A stretch of 64,000 bases of DNA from Alloascoidea africana (lineage: Eukaryota; Ascomycota; Alloascoideomycetes; Alloascoideales; Alloascoideaceae). Below the pieces are notes generated by a model that saw nothing but the letters and a program-made list of their open reading frames with translations, was not told the DNA's origin and did no database searches. The position numbers were made by a program, and so were the translations under genes. Below, piece after piece: positions 19,602 through 31,244 of the stretch. The first letter of the stretch is position 1; every line of letters begins with the position of its first letter. The stretch is from the NCBI GenBank assembly GCA_030581615.1, contig JAKTTT010000025.1, forward strand, positions 186,001-250,000, in the 5' to 3' direction.

Positions 19602-20320
19602 TTGCCCAAGCCAGGTCGATTCCCCAACTTTGGGCTCTTCAAGCCTCTAGGGTTGTTTTCAATCCTCAAGCCCTTCAAGTATGCAAGGGCGAGCGGAATA
19701 GCCATCAAGCTGACGACATTGATGGTCAAAAAAATCACAGCTCCAATGGTGGTAAGTGGTTTACTACTGCCCTTGTTCCCACCCACCCTTACGTTCCTAA
19801 ACATCCACCTCTCATAAAAAGCTTTGAAGACTAATCATGACTGGGCAACGTTTGGCCATAGAATATTGTGAGAGCTCAAGCACGTAGGAATCCCAAGTTT
19901 AAACGAACCTGTATCACCTGTTCTCAGCAGATTCACCGAATTGATACAAAACTACAGAACCTACTCTCTGGAGAAAAACCCGTAACGGTAATCAGACCTC
20001 TAAACGATACAGAAGCGATTGAGGTCGCTGCCAGTTCCATCGCGGAAGTTCTCATGTTGTAAGTACTCTAATGGTGCTACTCAAGGAATATATAACGACA
20101 CTAACAACCCATTACTATTAGCTCTTTTGCTGCCGCTCTAATATACTACGAAAGTTACCGGACACAAAGAAAAGAAACAATCCAAAAAAAGGCAATGAAG
20201 GATGAAGTTGCTGCCTTAGAAAAGAAGGTGGATTGGCTGCAGATTCAGCTAAAGGAGAAACACATAATCGAAGAATGTTACCAATCGCCTACTCTCCGCT
20301 CATCAAGTGAGAGCAAATGA
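19602..20320 (+). CDS. OPA3-like mitochondrial protein, three visible exons, 5' end unresolved
   Basis: OPA3 family proteins are small mitochondrial membrane proteins of unclear function. Visible exons: 19602-19751, 19862-20058, 20122-20320, in phase. Introns: GTAAGT with branch GACTAAT, and GTAAGT with branch CTAAC. Exon 1 has a basic amphipathic stretch and TLMVKKITAPMV. Exon 2 carries the family core (VRAQARRNPKFKRTC, then QQIHRIDTKLQ and VIRPLNDTEAIEVAA). Exon 3 has a membrane-like segment (FSFAAALIYYES), a coiled coil and a polar tail. The reading frame of exon 1 has no ATG before the stop at 19566-19568; it opens with TTG at 19602. An upstream exon (for example with acceptor CCCAAG at 19605-19610 or CCAG at 19611-19614), a non-AUG start or a sequence error are the options; none of the donors I tried fits. 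Confidence 0.75.
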
Positions 20321-21139
20321 TTTAAATTTGTGACAGTTGAAGCACAGACCTGTTACTGCCAGTAATCTATAATATCCAATTAGTCCGGTCCCAATCGTAA
20401 TTGTAACAGGGACAGTGTAAGCAGAATCTCATTATCGTTGGACAAACCGTCCGGTAAATAAGCTCCTATATTCCCTTTACAAAGATTAGCAGTTCAGAAA
20501 GGCCATACACTCGCTTCGATTTGCTCAAACTTCTGTCACAATCAACCTTTCATGGGTGTATGGAAGAGTCAAACCGCCACACAGTTTTCTGACCTAAGAT
20601 TACCCGGCCACGGTGAGCCCCGGACGAACGAACACTTAATGCCACGATTGTGAGATTAAAAATTCGCCATTAGGCCCACTACTAGGTTTCACACTCTCTT
20701 GTTTTCTTCCATCATTGTTATCTGCATTTGGATTCTTTTGATCCTTCTTATTATTTTCTAAAAACGCCTATTTTTCGGTTTTCTCTTCAATCTCCATCTG
20801 AAGCAGAGGTTTGTTTTTTCTGTTGATTACAGAGAGTTTTACAAATCAACAAATCAAGAGTGGCTTGTTTCAATCTATCGGCCCTTCGTATGCGACACCC
20901 TTTTGATTCAGATATACATTTCCATGTTTCTGTAATTGCTGGTGGCTTTGACAAATTTTGATGTGAGTGAGAGTGTGGATCATCTTTCAGTTTTTTTTTT
21001 CTACTGAAACATTATCTAACTTTGAATAGTTCAGACAATCACTTCAACAGATACAATATAGCGCCACAAGATCTCCGATTCAGACTGCAAACAAAAAATC
21101 CGCTATATCCCTAATTCCACATATATAGCGTTCTCATCT
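20321..21139. promoter_or_regulatory. intergenic region with the NUS1 promoter
   Basis: About 820 bases. AT-rich, with a TATATATAG stretch at 21120-21128 just before the NUS1 ATG and pyrimidine-rich tracts near 20700-20830. No gene seen. Confidence 0.5.
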
Positions 21140-21997
21140 ATGTCCGATACCATCAGTAGTAAGAGTCAAAGTAGTATTGCATATTTTGCATCGTATCCAC
21201 AGAAAGGATTTACTTTTTACATTTACCATTCGATTCTGCTACTGGTATATCTTTTTTTCTGGTGCTACAACCTGATAACATATAGCTATCATCAAGTCGT
21301 TCGCCGTTTGAACCAGGCTACCCATCACCACAACCGAACTCCTCAGCTCATTCATGATGACATTTCATCATTTGAAAAATTACCAAAACGGGTTGCAGTT
21401 ATACTCGATGTTAAAGAGAACGAAGAAGGAGGCGGATTAGAAGGGCTAATGGATCACGTTGGCGAGATCTCCGCGTGGTGCCTGGTCTGTGGGATCTCGT
21501 ACCTAACTGTTTACGAATCCACAGCAATCCTGAAAACCGCTTACAGAGAAACGTTTAAAATGGTTGGTAAAAAGTTTGCTAGCTACTATGGTCAAGATCA
21601 GATCCCCAACTACGAAATCCGAGTTCCGGGAACAGGGTCCTCAGTTACCAAAGGCGACGGCAAGGTAAATATTGCAATAAACCTAATCTCTTTGGAGGAT
21701 GGCAAAAAAGCAATTGTAGAGTTGACAAGAACACTTGCGGAAATGTCAAGCCGAGAGGAACTTAAATCGGAAGACGTCAACGCTGCGATTCTAGATCAGG
21801 AGTTAAAGACACTTGTTTCTGAAGAACCAGATCTTCTAATCATATTTGGCCCGCGGCTTGATCTGGAAGGTTTCCCTCCTTGGCATATCGGTTTCAGCGA
21901 AATATACCATGAACCTGACAACTGTGAAGTATCATACTCATCTTTTATTCATGCCTTGGGAAAGTACTCCTACTGCAAGATTAATGCTGGAAAGTAA
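21140..21997 (+). CDS. NUS1: Nus1, regulatory subunit of dehydrodolichyl diphosphate synthase
   Basis: Pairs with a cis-prenyltransferase (Rer2/Srt1 type) at the ER to make the dolichol precursor used in N-glycosylation. Single exon, 285 residues. One membrane segment near the N terminus (FYIYHSILLLVYLFFWCYNL, about residues 28-48). The cis-prenyltransferase-like fold follows, with LPKRVAVILDV, the ISAWCLVCGISYLTVYE block, PDLLIIFGPRLDLEGFPPW and FSEIYHEPDN. The protein ends in KINAGK, in the place of the RxG motif that Nus1 contributes to the active site. As expected for Nus1, the catalytic motifs of the partner subunit are absent. Confidence 0.9.
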   Translation: MSDTISSKSQSSIAYFASYPQKGFTFYIYHSILLLVYLFFWCYNLITYSYHQVVRRLNQATHHHNRTPQLIHDDISSFEKLPKRVAVILDVKENEEGGGLEGLMDHVGEISAWCLVCGISYLTVYESTAILKTAYRETFKMVGKKFASYYGQDQIPNYEIRVPGTGSSVTKGDGKVNIAINLISLEDGKKAIVELTRTLAEMSSREELKSEDVNAAILDQELKTLVSEEPDLLIIFGPRLDLEGFPPWHIGFSEIYHEPDNCEVSYSSFIHALGKYSYCKINAGK

Positions 21998-22389
21998 TCT
22001 GTTTTCCCTCCTTTTGTGTTTTCACTTGCTTCGAATCATCTGGTAATCATCAATTTACCTCAATTTATGTACATTGGAGATAGAGTAGTCATTAGATTTT
22101 GATTGTTCCTGGAAGCTGACCGTGTATATTATGTGTATCTCAATAATTACAATGGCCCAACCGCTATTATTCTGCACAATGTGGAAAAATCACAAAAAAC
22201 ACAGAATAGAGTAGTAGATAGAGTTTTGTCATGTGATAGATGTTAGGTCACAGCCCTATACTTACCGCTTGTGTATACGAAATAATATGTGCGTACATTA
22301 CAGCATGACCAATCCTCCAACACTATCATTGACAGAATCTTGAGTTTGGCACAAGTCCTGTCAACAGAACAACACCAACATTAACAACA
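21998..22389. promoter_or_regulatory. RPL35 promoter region
   Basis: 392 bases between NUS1 and RPL35, with no ORF of note. Expected to hold the ribosomal-protein promoter. I see no clear Rap1-type or T-rich element. Confidence 0.45.
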
Positions 22390-23003
22390 ATGGTATGTTT
22401 GATTGAAATATGTGCTGCTCGGTTTGAATAGATGCTGTGAAATAAGAAAACTCGAGTTTTGTTTCTTCTATGACCGATAAATCAAGACTTGAAAAAGATA
22501 TGGAGGATATCTACGACAATCCAGCTTGGCTCTTAAGAATTTCGCTCTGCCATACCCCATGAAGAATGAGTTTTCTATTTCACTGATTTCGATTCCCGCG
22601 AACTTACACTTAGGATCGTACTAACTTTTCCAACCAGGCCGGTCTCAAAGCTTACGAACTCCGCACCAAGTCCAAGCAAGAGCTTGAATCCCAGCTTGTT
22701 GAACTCAAACAGGAGTTGGCCAACCTTCGAGTCCAGAAGCTGACCCGCCCATCTCTCCCCAAGATCCACACTGTCCGCAAGAACATTGCCCGTGTCCTCA
22801 CCATCATCAACCTGCAACAGAGGGAGAATGTCCGTGAGTTTTACGCAAAGGAGAATGCCAAATATTTACCCAAGGATTTGAGAGCCAAGAAAACCAGAGC
22901 CATCAGACGTCGTTTGTCACACAAAGATGCCACAGCCGTTACTCTTAGACAGAGAAAGAAGCAGATTGCTTTCCCTCAAAGAAAGTACGCCATCAAGGCT
23001 TAA
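22390..23003 (+). CDS. RPL35: 60S ribosomal protein L35 (uL29), intron right after the start codon
   Basis: Component of the large subunit near the peptide exit tunnel. Exon 1 is only the ATG (22390-22392). The intron is 22393-22637 (donor GTATGT, branch TACTAAC near the 3' end, acceptor CCAG). Exon 2 is 22638-23003. The product has 122 residues, and its sequence, from [18 protein letters not shown] to the end [11 protein letters not shown], follows yeast Rpl35 throughout. The intron after the first codon is also found in Saccharomyces RPL35 genes. I saw no clear snoRNA box pair inside the 245-base intron. Confidence 0.97.
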
Positions 23004-23366
23004 ATGCAAAATGAAAAGAAAACAAGCAACAACAGGTGTACAGTTTTAACATAGGTTCTCTTATTGTGAAAATGATATATGACAAAGAACAATTGGACTC
23101 ATTGATGTTTTCAAAACTAATAGTCATCATAAGCTATTTTCTGTAACTGAATATGGTTTATTTCCCCTTTGACATACCGAGACCGACTTTTTTAAAAAGT
23201 TTAAATCTATATGAACTACGTTGTAGAGTAAACTGACACACACATGTTGTCAAGTCTTTGTAGATGCAATAGTCCCACTCATCTCATGCTTATTTTTCTA
23301 AATAAAGGGGAACAGGGGCAAGAAGAAGAAGCAGAAATCAAACTACATGAACATCTATGGTGCCTA
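23004..23366. other. convergent 3' spacer
   Basis: 363 bases between the 3' ends of RPL35 and UFD2. AT-rich, no gene seen. Confidence 0.55.
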
Positions 23367-26300
23367 TTAGTTATCCAGTGAATCTGTCATTGTCACATCT
23401 TCTCCTTCAATAGGCTTGTTCAACTCTGCCATTTTTTTCTGCCTTGCCTCTGCTCTTTTTGCACTTTTAAAGTTTTCAATCTTTTCCTTGAGTTCTGTAT
23501 CTTGGATTACGTCTTCCAATTTTAACGGCATACGGTTGAAAGGGTCTGTAGAATCGCTTAGTAGATGGGTCTTGATTGTGGACAAATCAATTGAAACCTT
23601 GGAGCCCGGTAGAATAACAGGATTCTCCATAAGCGTGTACATCAAGGGGTCCAAATATTCATCGGGTATTTCTCCCAGTTCAAGTTCACCCTCGTCCTCA
23701 GACATTTTTGCCTCCTCAGCATTCTTTGCAAAATCTATTAGCAGTTGGATTCTGTCTATCGGAAGCAACGCATGTCTTTTTGAAAGACCAATTGCGCGTT
23801 GGAAAATCTGCGGGTTGTAGGATCGACCATCCCGAGCAACAGCTTTCACAAAATCATCCTTAGTGGAGAGATTGATGTATACATCACAGAGTTTATGTAA
23901 CAACTGTTTTGGATCGAAATGGTACTTTTCTGGGGTTCTCACTTTTAAATCACGGCATTTTGGTCCAACCATTGCTGTCAAGTTGTAATTCAACATAGCG
24001 GCCAAACGGTCAACTATCTCAGGAATCACAAAAGCAGCAGGAACTGCGGCGGTAAATACGCCCAGTAAATTGACTGTTTTGTTTGCAAGACCCACGGAAG
24101 ATGAAGCCATACGCTCTGCACCGCTCAATCGATTGTTCAATTCTTGCCGCCATTCTTCTTGTGTCTGTTGAGTTTCTCCTTCCGCTGCAGGAGGAACAGC
24201 AGATATACCTTTTTCAGTCAACTCATCCAACTCCAGTTGTGTACTGTGTATTTCCTGAAGCTTCGTAAAGGATTCGTCCAAAAGATAGGTCGTGTCGTTA
24301 AGCATGAGTGCAACAAACCTTACAAAGAAATCCACATCTTCTTTACTCTCCTTCTCAAGCAAGTTTCGATAAACCTGATTATTCCAAACCACCTCTAAAA
24401 TCCCAGAAATGTGGTATCGAATGTTGAATTTGTCGTAAAACTGTGATGCTGCACCAGTTTGCTCCACTTTTGTGTAAAAAGCAATCAACGCATGGAGTAA
24501 ATGCTTTAGAGCTAAAGGATTTGTGTCAAATATGGGAGTCAACAGTCCAGGTCTTCCTTCTTGTGTACTAACATTTCCCAAGAATAAAAGTTCAACGATT
24601 TTTGATTTGAGATATGGGTTTTTAATCAGATTGGCACACCTCAACATCACAACGGAGTACTCAATAATAATGTCCAGTCGTTGACTTCTATAAAAAGGAC
24701 TGTTGTTGTACCTAGACATGTAATTACAGTAGTCTGTAACCGACTCCAAAAAGTACTCTGGATAGTACTGGAACGTTTCCACTCTTGGGTCTTCGGGATC
24801 TTCTAGCAGTATGGAAATTTTTGTGTGAGGGTGCTGATGAACAGGATCGACAACGCGAACAAGGAATGTTGATAAGCAAAGCACAAAATCAAATAGCAGA
24901 GACTGAAGTTGATAGTTGGTGAAGAAAGACCGCAGTGAGCTCTGAATAGCATGGAGTTGGTTTCTTTGGTTTTCGAGACGGGGTAGCATGACCGTCATCA
25001 TTGACCTCATGTGGGATCTTTCCGCATTGGATTCCAATGATTCTTTGGCCGATTTGATACGCTCCTCAAGGCTTTTGATCACTTTCTTCAATTGCTCTTC
25101 CGTTTGGTATGCGCCCCCCAAGCCAAAATGATGATAGGCAATAGCGAGGTAAAAAATGTTTGAGATAAAGTTTGTATGGGGGGAAGGCGCTGAAGAAGGA
25201 ATAGACTCATCGGCGGCAACGCCAAAGAAGGTCTCTGCTGTACTGTTATCTGAATTAAGTTTTGTTTCTTCTGTAATGTCCAACAGTTTGGATTTCTTAA
25301 AAAAATCGATATCAATTTTTTCAATTTTTTTGAAACCAATATCTAAAAATGGAGAGCATAATTGGGTTATAACCATGGTTAGGTTAACCATGAAGGCATC
25401 CGACGAAACCTGTTCTCGGTTGACTTGTAGAGCTCTCCTTTTCTTGTTCATGTTCACAATGATGGCAAAGTATCTTAACATGTCTTCTCGGGATTTTGTA
25501 GAGCTCCGTATGAGTTTATCTGTAAGCTCAAAAAGATTCTGAACAATGACGTTATGCTCAAGTTGTAAAGAGCTTGAAATGTCATAGATCATTTTGGGGG
25601 TTTTCTCAATCGACCCATCAAACTGTTCAATCGCGGAAGCTTCTTTCAGTGGCGATAATGCATAAATTGGACCGAGAATAGTATCTGTTTCGATTGAGCG
25701 TACTAAGGGTGAAGAAGGGAAGAAATTGTTAATTTGTGTAAAATGTGAGGCAATTGATTTTCTCTTGACGAGTATCAACAAGACGTTGATGAAATTCGCT
25801 GCATCTGTATAAACTGTAGTATTTCGCAATGCATGGGATATAGGTGGCACAAAAGCGTTTAAAAACGCCAAGCACTCCTCTTGCTCCACCACTCGGTTGA
25901 GTAATTGAATCAAAAAATCTACATGTGTATCCAGACCGCGGACTATTTTCATGACCATGGTTGTGGGGTTGATATCAAAACTTGGCTCTGTGAAACATAA
26001 TGCAGCGTAGCTACTGGTTAATCTGATGATTGTGTCCAGATTCTCTATCTTTTCATTTTTCAACAAGTCCTTTGACTTGATATGGTACTTGGCTTTCGAC
26101 GCTCTTTGCCAACAAGAATGCAGATATTCAAAGCAATTTCCCGTTGTGTCCCCCTCGTTCTTCATGATATGGTTCATGAACAATTCGTCAAGGCTGTCAA
26201 CACTCAACGGTACATCTAAAGATCAAAATTAGTTTCCCCACTCATGAAATCACAGTCAGTTCGACCTGGCTTACCCCCCTGTTCTTCGTAAACGTCTTCC

Positions 26301-26796
26301 AAAAAGTCCAACTTGGTGTTTTCATTGTGTGGCTTTGCGATACAGGTTAGTCACTGAAATTGTCTCAGCAAGAGTCTAGAAAAGAAAAAGCATACATCTA
26401 GAGTGATCCTAAGCACCGATTTTATAGTGTCTGAAATCCAAAGGTTGATATCCTCCTTTGGCACTGTTGGGATGGGCGCTGGTTGCCGCTGTTTCGGACT
26501 GGCCTCTGCAGGTTTATCCTTCGATGAAGACGGCGGCCCGGGAGACTTTGAGTCTGATTGAGCCTTCTTTGAGGAAAGATCTGGGGCTGTAGCATCTGGA
26601 GAAGGCCTGGGCGTCGTTTTCGCCTTCTTCTCCACGTTCGAATCATTTGATCTCGAGGCAGACTGCAACCGCGATAGCTTTTCCAAGCGCTTCTGTCTGA
26701 TCTGCACACATACACCGGCTGGGTCAGTAGGGGCCATTCCCAAACAGCACTGCTCTAGGAACTTACCTGATCTGCTTCGGAGCCTGTGCCTGACAT
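23367..26796 (-). CDS. UFD2: Ubiquitin-chain elongation factor Ufd2 (E4), four exons
   Basis: U-box ligase that lengthens ubiquitin chains and works with Cdc48 on ubiquitin-fusion substrates. Exons on the minus strand: 26767-26796, 26396-26701, 26275-26332, 23367-26215; phases agree and give 1080 residues. Exon 1 codes only MSGTGSEADQ. Exon 2 starts IRQKRLEKLSRLQ and ends at SVLRITLD. Exon 3 carries PHNENTKLDFLEDVYEEQ. The core runs through KTILGPIYALSPL-like and ARMLND-like blocks (here ALMLNDTTYLLDE). The U-box is near the end: DEYLDPLMYTLMENPVILPG, then STIKTHLLSDSTDPFNRMPL. Intron 2 ends AAAG after a GACTAAC branch, an unusual AAG acceptor supported by the protein match. The 5' exons lie outside the main ORF and are easily missed. 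Confidence 0.95.
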
Positions 26797-27478
26797 TGGA
26801 GTGTTCTGTCTGATAAGACTGCTTCCGGTGTGAGTGTGCCACTCTGCTCCTGAACAGCCGGGTGTATGGATGATGTGGATATGTTACCCTGCCCGTGCGC
26901 ACACCTTTTTGCGCGCGAGAATCGCCAAAAACGCGGCAGAAACGCGGCAAAAACGCGCGGGTCCAGCAGGGTTTGAGGCGCCTTGGGACGAGAAAGTAAA
27001 GTAAAGTTGGAGGTCACGGCCAGCGCGTGGCGAGCGAATGCTAATCGGGCTCTGTGGCAGACGGGCGGGATCATAGAGTTCAGCAGAGACTGTGGTCGGG
27101 CTCTGTGGACAATAAGCCTGGCCAGTACGAACCAAAAGGGCCTCTCCGGGACCAAACCAGAGAACAATACGGCCGCCATATATACATTTATACACCTTTA
27201 TATGATATAAGCCGTAGCCTGGCTTTTTTGCAAGAGACAAGTGCTGGAGGTGGTGCTACTGCCCGAAACTGCCTGCCTGCACTGTGATACGTTCTTCATC
27301 CAAAATTGACATTCTGCTCTTTCTCTGCTTTTCTCACAGCCCAGTCGCTCTCTCAAAACTCCTGCTCTCTCACTTGCTCTTCACCGTTAGTCCAGATTGG
27401 TTTGCTAGCCAATCGTACCCTTCTTTTTTTTTTTTTCTTCCTCCTCTTCCTCTTCTTCTTTCTTCTGCTGTTATATAC
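26797..27478. promoter_or_regulatory. divergent promoter region between UFD2 and the R3H-SUZ gene
   Basis: About 680 bases, GC-rich in the left half, with a TATATA-containing stretch near 27178-27204 and a long T/TTC tract (27423-27466) ending just before the R3H-gene ATG. ORFs on both strands cross it, including an in-frame extension of the R3H gene to 27284, but they look non-coding. Confidence 0.5.
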
Positions 27479-29644
27479 ATGTCCGTGCCCACGCTTTCCG
27501 CTTCACCGGGCGCTACCGAGAAATTCGTAGAGAATGTTTGTGCTTGCACCACAGATAGCTCCACATCCAAATCTGCTGACAATGAATCAAGCAACCGGGA
27601 CTCAACCCTGTCTTCAGACCTCTCGATCGATAGCTCTACAGATACTTCGTCGCTTCCTCCGGATCCTCCCACATCTGTCTCCTGCTTGAGCCCTCGGGGC
27701 GGTAACTCCTCCAGCCCATCGTCAAATGCTAATGCTAACTCTAATCCGCAAACGAAACCGAATCATCAGCAACAACAATTCGCTAAAGAACCTGCAAGTG
27801 AACCGGATCCTCAGCTTCAGTCTCAGTCTGAGCCTGGGCCCGAGCCTGAGCCTGAAATTGTTCTCCCAGAGAGTCTGAAAGCAGCTCTCGCAAACTCAAG
27901 AGATCGAATGTTTATTCTTCGGTTGGAACGCGATTTGATATCTTTTTCGACCTCCCCAAAACCCGACTCGATAGAGTTGAGGGCCATGAATTCCTATTAC
28001 CGCCTGCTTTCACACCAGGTGGCAGATTACTACCAACTGGGACATATCATAAGCAGCACGGGCCAAACCATTATAGTGTTTAAAACGGCCAAATCACGGC
28101 AGACCGATATCAGCCAGATTAAAGAGCTGGGAGAGGTCGTCAAGAGAGATACGGATGACTGGGGTATCTCGTTGCCAGCGAAAGCAAATGCAAATTCTAC
28201 TACATCTTCGTCGTCTTCTATAAAAGTTATCAAGCGTGAGAATGGTTCTGCTAGCTCCATACAAAAATCACAAGCTGCAGATTCCTCGAACGTGGACAGG
28301 ACAAGCGCCAATACGGAGGTTTGTGCCCAAGGGGACAAGCCAGATGATAATACTTTCAACGTGGATCTTGAAAGTCAGCGTGATTCTAAGAAAGAGAAAT
28401 ACGCTGCGGCTAGGGAGCGAATTTTTAAGAATTTTGATGACGAAAAATCGGACAATGAAGATGAGGATCATCGGTGTGCTGAACCTAATCAAGACAAGAT
28501 ACATGAGGATAAGGCCAACACTTCCAGGAGCCAGGCTCCTCCGTCATCATCCTCTAGCACGCAATATTACCAGCATAGAAACCATTCTCACAATGGCAGA
28601 GGGCGCCGATATAGCAATAGAATGCAGCAGCATCAACATCAACATCAACATCAATATCATAATCAGCATCAGCAGAATCAACAGCAGAAACAGCACAGGA
28701 ACAAGAACTTTGATGGCTTAAACACTATCGACACAAGTTTTGCCAACAACAATGGCACCGCTTATTATGGCCCTCCGGGCTCATTTAGTCCCATGAATCA
28801 CCATCCCATGATGGTGAACAATCCTCCCCCGTTTTATGGAAGCCCCAGCTATCCGAGCTCGCCAGTCACAGTACTATCTCCAGATGGCCAGATAAGAACA
28901 GTTATGCCCAACTTTAATAGTCCTTATTCTGGTGTCCAAGGCCCTTCAACACCAAATCAATCAACAGATAGCCTTCCCGGGTCACAGAGCTATGTGATGA
29001 GCCAGGGCTCTTCAGGCTCCCATACTGGCACACCAAACTCTTCTCAAGAGTCACAGCAGCCCCATTCAGCCCGTCAAGTGCCCGTGTCAATGCCTCCTCA
29101 AATGTATTATCATTTTCCTGGTTACAATGGCGAACCTGCTGGCAGTCCCAGTAGCTTCCCACAGCCTGTGGCACCTCACTACATTTATCAGTTATCAGCC
29201 ATAACACAGCGCGGAGTGCTACCTTATTCCCTCCCGCCAAATGGAGCTCACCAGTCGCCGGGAATGAACAATATTAAAATACCGGTTCAAATGCAAGTGG
29301 GGCCCATTTCGCCAATTTCGCCTGTTCCCATAGTCCAGATGGGAATGATGCCGAACAATCCTCCATATTCCAGTCCTCCTTCCGTGCCAGCAGCCATTCC
29401 CAATGACAGATATCAGCGACATGGGTCTGCCAGTTCGTACAGGGGAGGTCACAATGGCAAAAAGTATTATGGTAGAAATAGACATCAGAATTTCAATGGT
29501 AAGGCTAGAGGAGAAAGCGTTTCTTCTCAAACTGGTGCCACCACCCCAGCTGTTGCTGCGATAATATCTGGATCTGAAGAAGCCTTGTCAAGTGAAAAAC
29601 TGTCAAAACCTCCCGAGATATTGGAAAAAAGTTCCGAAAAGTGA
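27479..29644 (+). CDS. RBS1: R3H- and SUZ-domain RNA-binding protein, Rbs1-like
   Basis: Single exon, 721 residues from the ATG at 27479, just after a pyrimidine tract. The frame is open further upstream to 27284, but that part is low-complexity and spans the tract. A Ser-rich, disordered start leads to an R3H domain (SLKAALANSRDRMFILRLER through YYQLGHIISSTGQTIIVFK, about residues 130-205), which binds single-stranded RNA. A SUZ-type basic/acidic motif follows (KEKYAAARERIFKNFDDE, about 302-320). The rest is Gln/His/Asn-rich (CAN repeats at 28620-28700), then Pro/Ser/Met-rich, ending in basic RGG-like and acidic stretches. Saccharomyces Rbs1 has the same order and helps RNA polymerase III assembly by binding target mRNAs. 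Orthology is likely but the long tail is not conserved enough to check by eye. Confidence 0.75.
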   Translation: MSVPTLSASPGATEKFVENVCACTTDSSTSKSADNESSNRDSTLSSDLSIDSSTDTSSLPPDPPTSVSCLSPRGGNSSSPSSNANANSNPQTKPNHQQQQFAKEPASEPDPQLQSQSEPGPEPEPEIVLPESLKAALANSRDRMFILRLERDLISFSTSPKPDSIELRAMNSYYRLLSHQVADYYQLGHIISSTGQTIIVFKTAKSRQTDISQIKELGEVVKRDTDDWGISLPAKANANSTTSSSSSIKVIKRENGSASSIQKSQAADSSNVDRTSANTEVCAQGDKPDDNTFNVDLESQRDSKKEKYAAARERIFKNFDDEKSDNEDEDHRCAEPNQDKIHEDKANTSRSQAPPSSSSSTQYYQHRNHSHNGRGRRYSNRMQQHQHQHQHQYHNQHQQNQQQKQHRNKNFDGLNTIDTSFANNNGTAYYGPPGSFSPMNHHPMMVNNPPPFYGSPSYPSSPVTVLSPDGQIRTVMPNFNSPYSGVQGPSTPNQSTDSLPGSQSYVMSQGSSGSHTGTPNSSQESQQPHSARQVPVSMPPQMYYHFPGYNGEPAGSPSSFPQPVAPHYIYQLSAITQRGVLPYSLPPNGAHQSPGMNNIKIPVQMQVGPISPISPVPIVQMGMMPNNPPYSSPPSVPAAIPNDRYQRHGSASSYRGGHNGKKYYGRNRHQNFNGKARGESVSSQTGATTPAVAAIISGSEEALSSEKLSKPPEILEKSSEK

Positions 29645-30520
29645 AGAGAAAAAGTTACTCTCTGCCAGATCAAATCCCATTTTACGTTTTCTTTTACCTC
29701 TTCCTATTCTATTCTTTTCTTTTTTTATTATTTCTTGCCCGATTTAACGTTCTATGGAGAAAGAAAAAAAATTGTCTTCAAAAATACAACTAATCAAGAA
29801 ATTCCTAGTACTTATTAATTCCTAATTATCCTTCTGTTATATATTGTCGTGTATCAATAGTCGAATGTACTCTTATCTGTTGAAAAAAGGGAAGAGGGAA
29901 AATGCGTACAAGTAAAGTTAACCTTAGCATGTCGAGCGATGAGGAGCGTTTCCGCTCTGTGGTTCCCTTAAGTAGTAAGCTTTTGGTTGCTTTTCAAGTG
30001 GAATGCTATATATATGCGCCACACCTGATGGAATTGTGAAGACTTTTGAGACTTTTGGACATTCTGATTATACCCAAACCTGCAAAAAAGGAAAAAGAAA
30101 ATAATCAAGACAAAAAGAAAAAAGAAAGAACTCATTTGAGTCTGTTTTAAGCCCAAAATCATCGTTTATGAGTTCCTTGATTGTACAAGGTTTTTTAGTC
30201 CAATGCTAGGATTGGCCCGACCCAAGCTCTCCAAAAAGAGGAATAAGGAGAAATCAGCATGTTCCTCATCATCATGACAGCAAATACCAAACAGAAAGAA
30301 AAGGGAGCAAAAAGAAAGCAAGTGTAGCAAGTCAATTGAATTATATATATCGCAAAACTAGATCAATTTTATGTAACCTAAAACTTTTTTCTTCTTTCTC
30401 GTCTGACCTAGTATAGCTCAGATCTGGGTTTGTATGTTGGCATAAAGCTTGGTAAACTGGTAGGCAAAAAGCATTTCTTCAAAATTTCTGTTTCAGTTAG
30501 CAAGAAACAATCTGTGCAAC
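29645..30520. other. convergent intergenic region
   Basis: About 876 bases between the 3' ends of the R3H gene and RDI1. AT-rich with A/T runs. A 64-codon minus-strand ORF at 29968-30162 has a hydrophobic Phe-rich translation and no support. No gene seen. Confidence 0.5.
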
Positions 30521-31244
30521 TTAGCTCCAGTCCTTTTTGATTTCGAATACCCATGGGAATTGAAGATGGACGACCTTGTCATCGTCGACAAATCGGGTTG
30601 TCGCAGTGTATGAACCTCTAGCTAACATTCCAGAGGGCGCTTCCTCCTCAGCGACTACATGACACGACTGCGTTAGTGACAAAGAACATAGTATGATCTT
30701 GGGATGCGGCATCAAAGGAGAAATGGAAAAAAATAAAAATAAAAATAGCAAAATAGTTAAAGTCTAGATACTCACAGGTTCGTTCATAATAAGGCTTGTC
30801 TGTTGTGTTCGGGGCAAAGCTGCCACAGTTCTCTTCTGTCTTGTCCACACGAATGCCAGCCTTCTTGACAGACTGTAGATACTTCAATCCAGTGACAATC
30901 TCGTGTTGGACTCGGAATTTGATCTTCAGCCTATAGGTGCATTTCTCCTTAAATACAATAGACTTTGACTTGAGATGTTGAAGAACGTTGGGATCTTCGA
31001 GATCGAAAACAAGCGGCGCTCTTCCGTCGACCAGCACAGCCAGCTCCAGAACCACCACTTTTCTGGCATCATTTGGATCTCCAATTGTATGCCCAGTGGA
31101 CAGACCAAGAGAAGCCTTCCATTTGTTCAAAGACTCGTCCTCGGCATCCAGGTTCTGGTACTCCTCGAGTGTCTTCTTGGCCGTGGTTTTATATCCAGGG
31201 GCGTCTTCAGGGAGAAGCTCTTCGTCAATTTCGGGATTGGGCAT
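30521..31244 (-). CDS. RDI1: Rho GDP-dissociation inhibitor, two exons
   Basis: Cytosolic protein that extracts prenylated Rho/Cdc42 GTPases from membranes. Exons 30776-31244 and 30521-30654; intron donor GTGAGT, CACTAAC branch, acceptor ATGTAG. The join is in phase and gives 200 residues, normal for the family. The N-terminal regulatory arm is acidic (PEIDEELLPEDAPGYK). The immunoglobulin-like domain follows, with LKIKFRVQHEIVTGLKYLQ, and in exon 2 EEEAPSGMLARGSY, TTRFVDDD and WVFEIKKDW, as in Rdi1. It diverges from the OHCU decarboxylase gene over 276 bases. Confidence 0.95.

Noticed and set aside
22393-22637. snoRNA inside the RPL35 intron
   Set aside because: Introns of ribosomal-protein genes can host snoRNAs, but I found no matched C/D or H/ACA boxes here.
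27284-27478. 65-codon N-terminal extension of the R3H-SUZ protein
   Set aside because: It crosses a long T/TTC tract and looks like leader DNA; the ATG at 27479 follows the tract directly.
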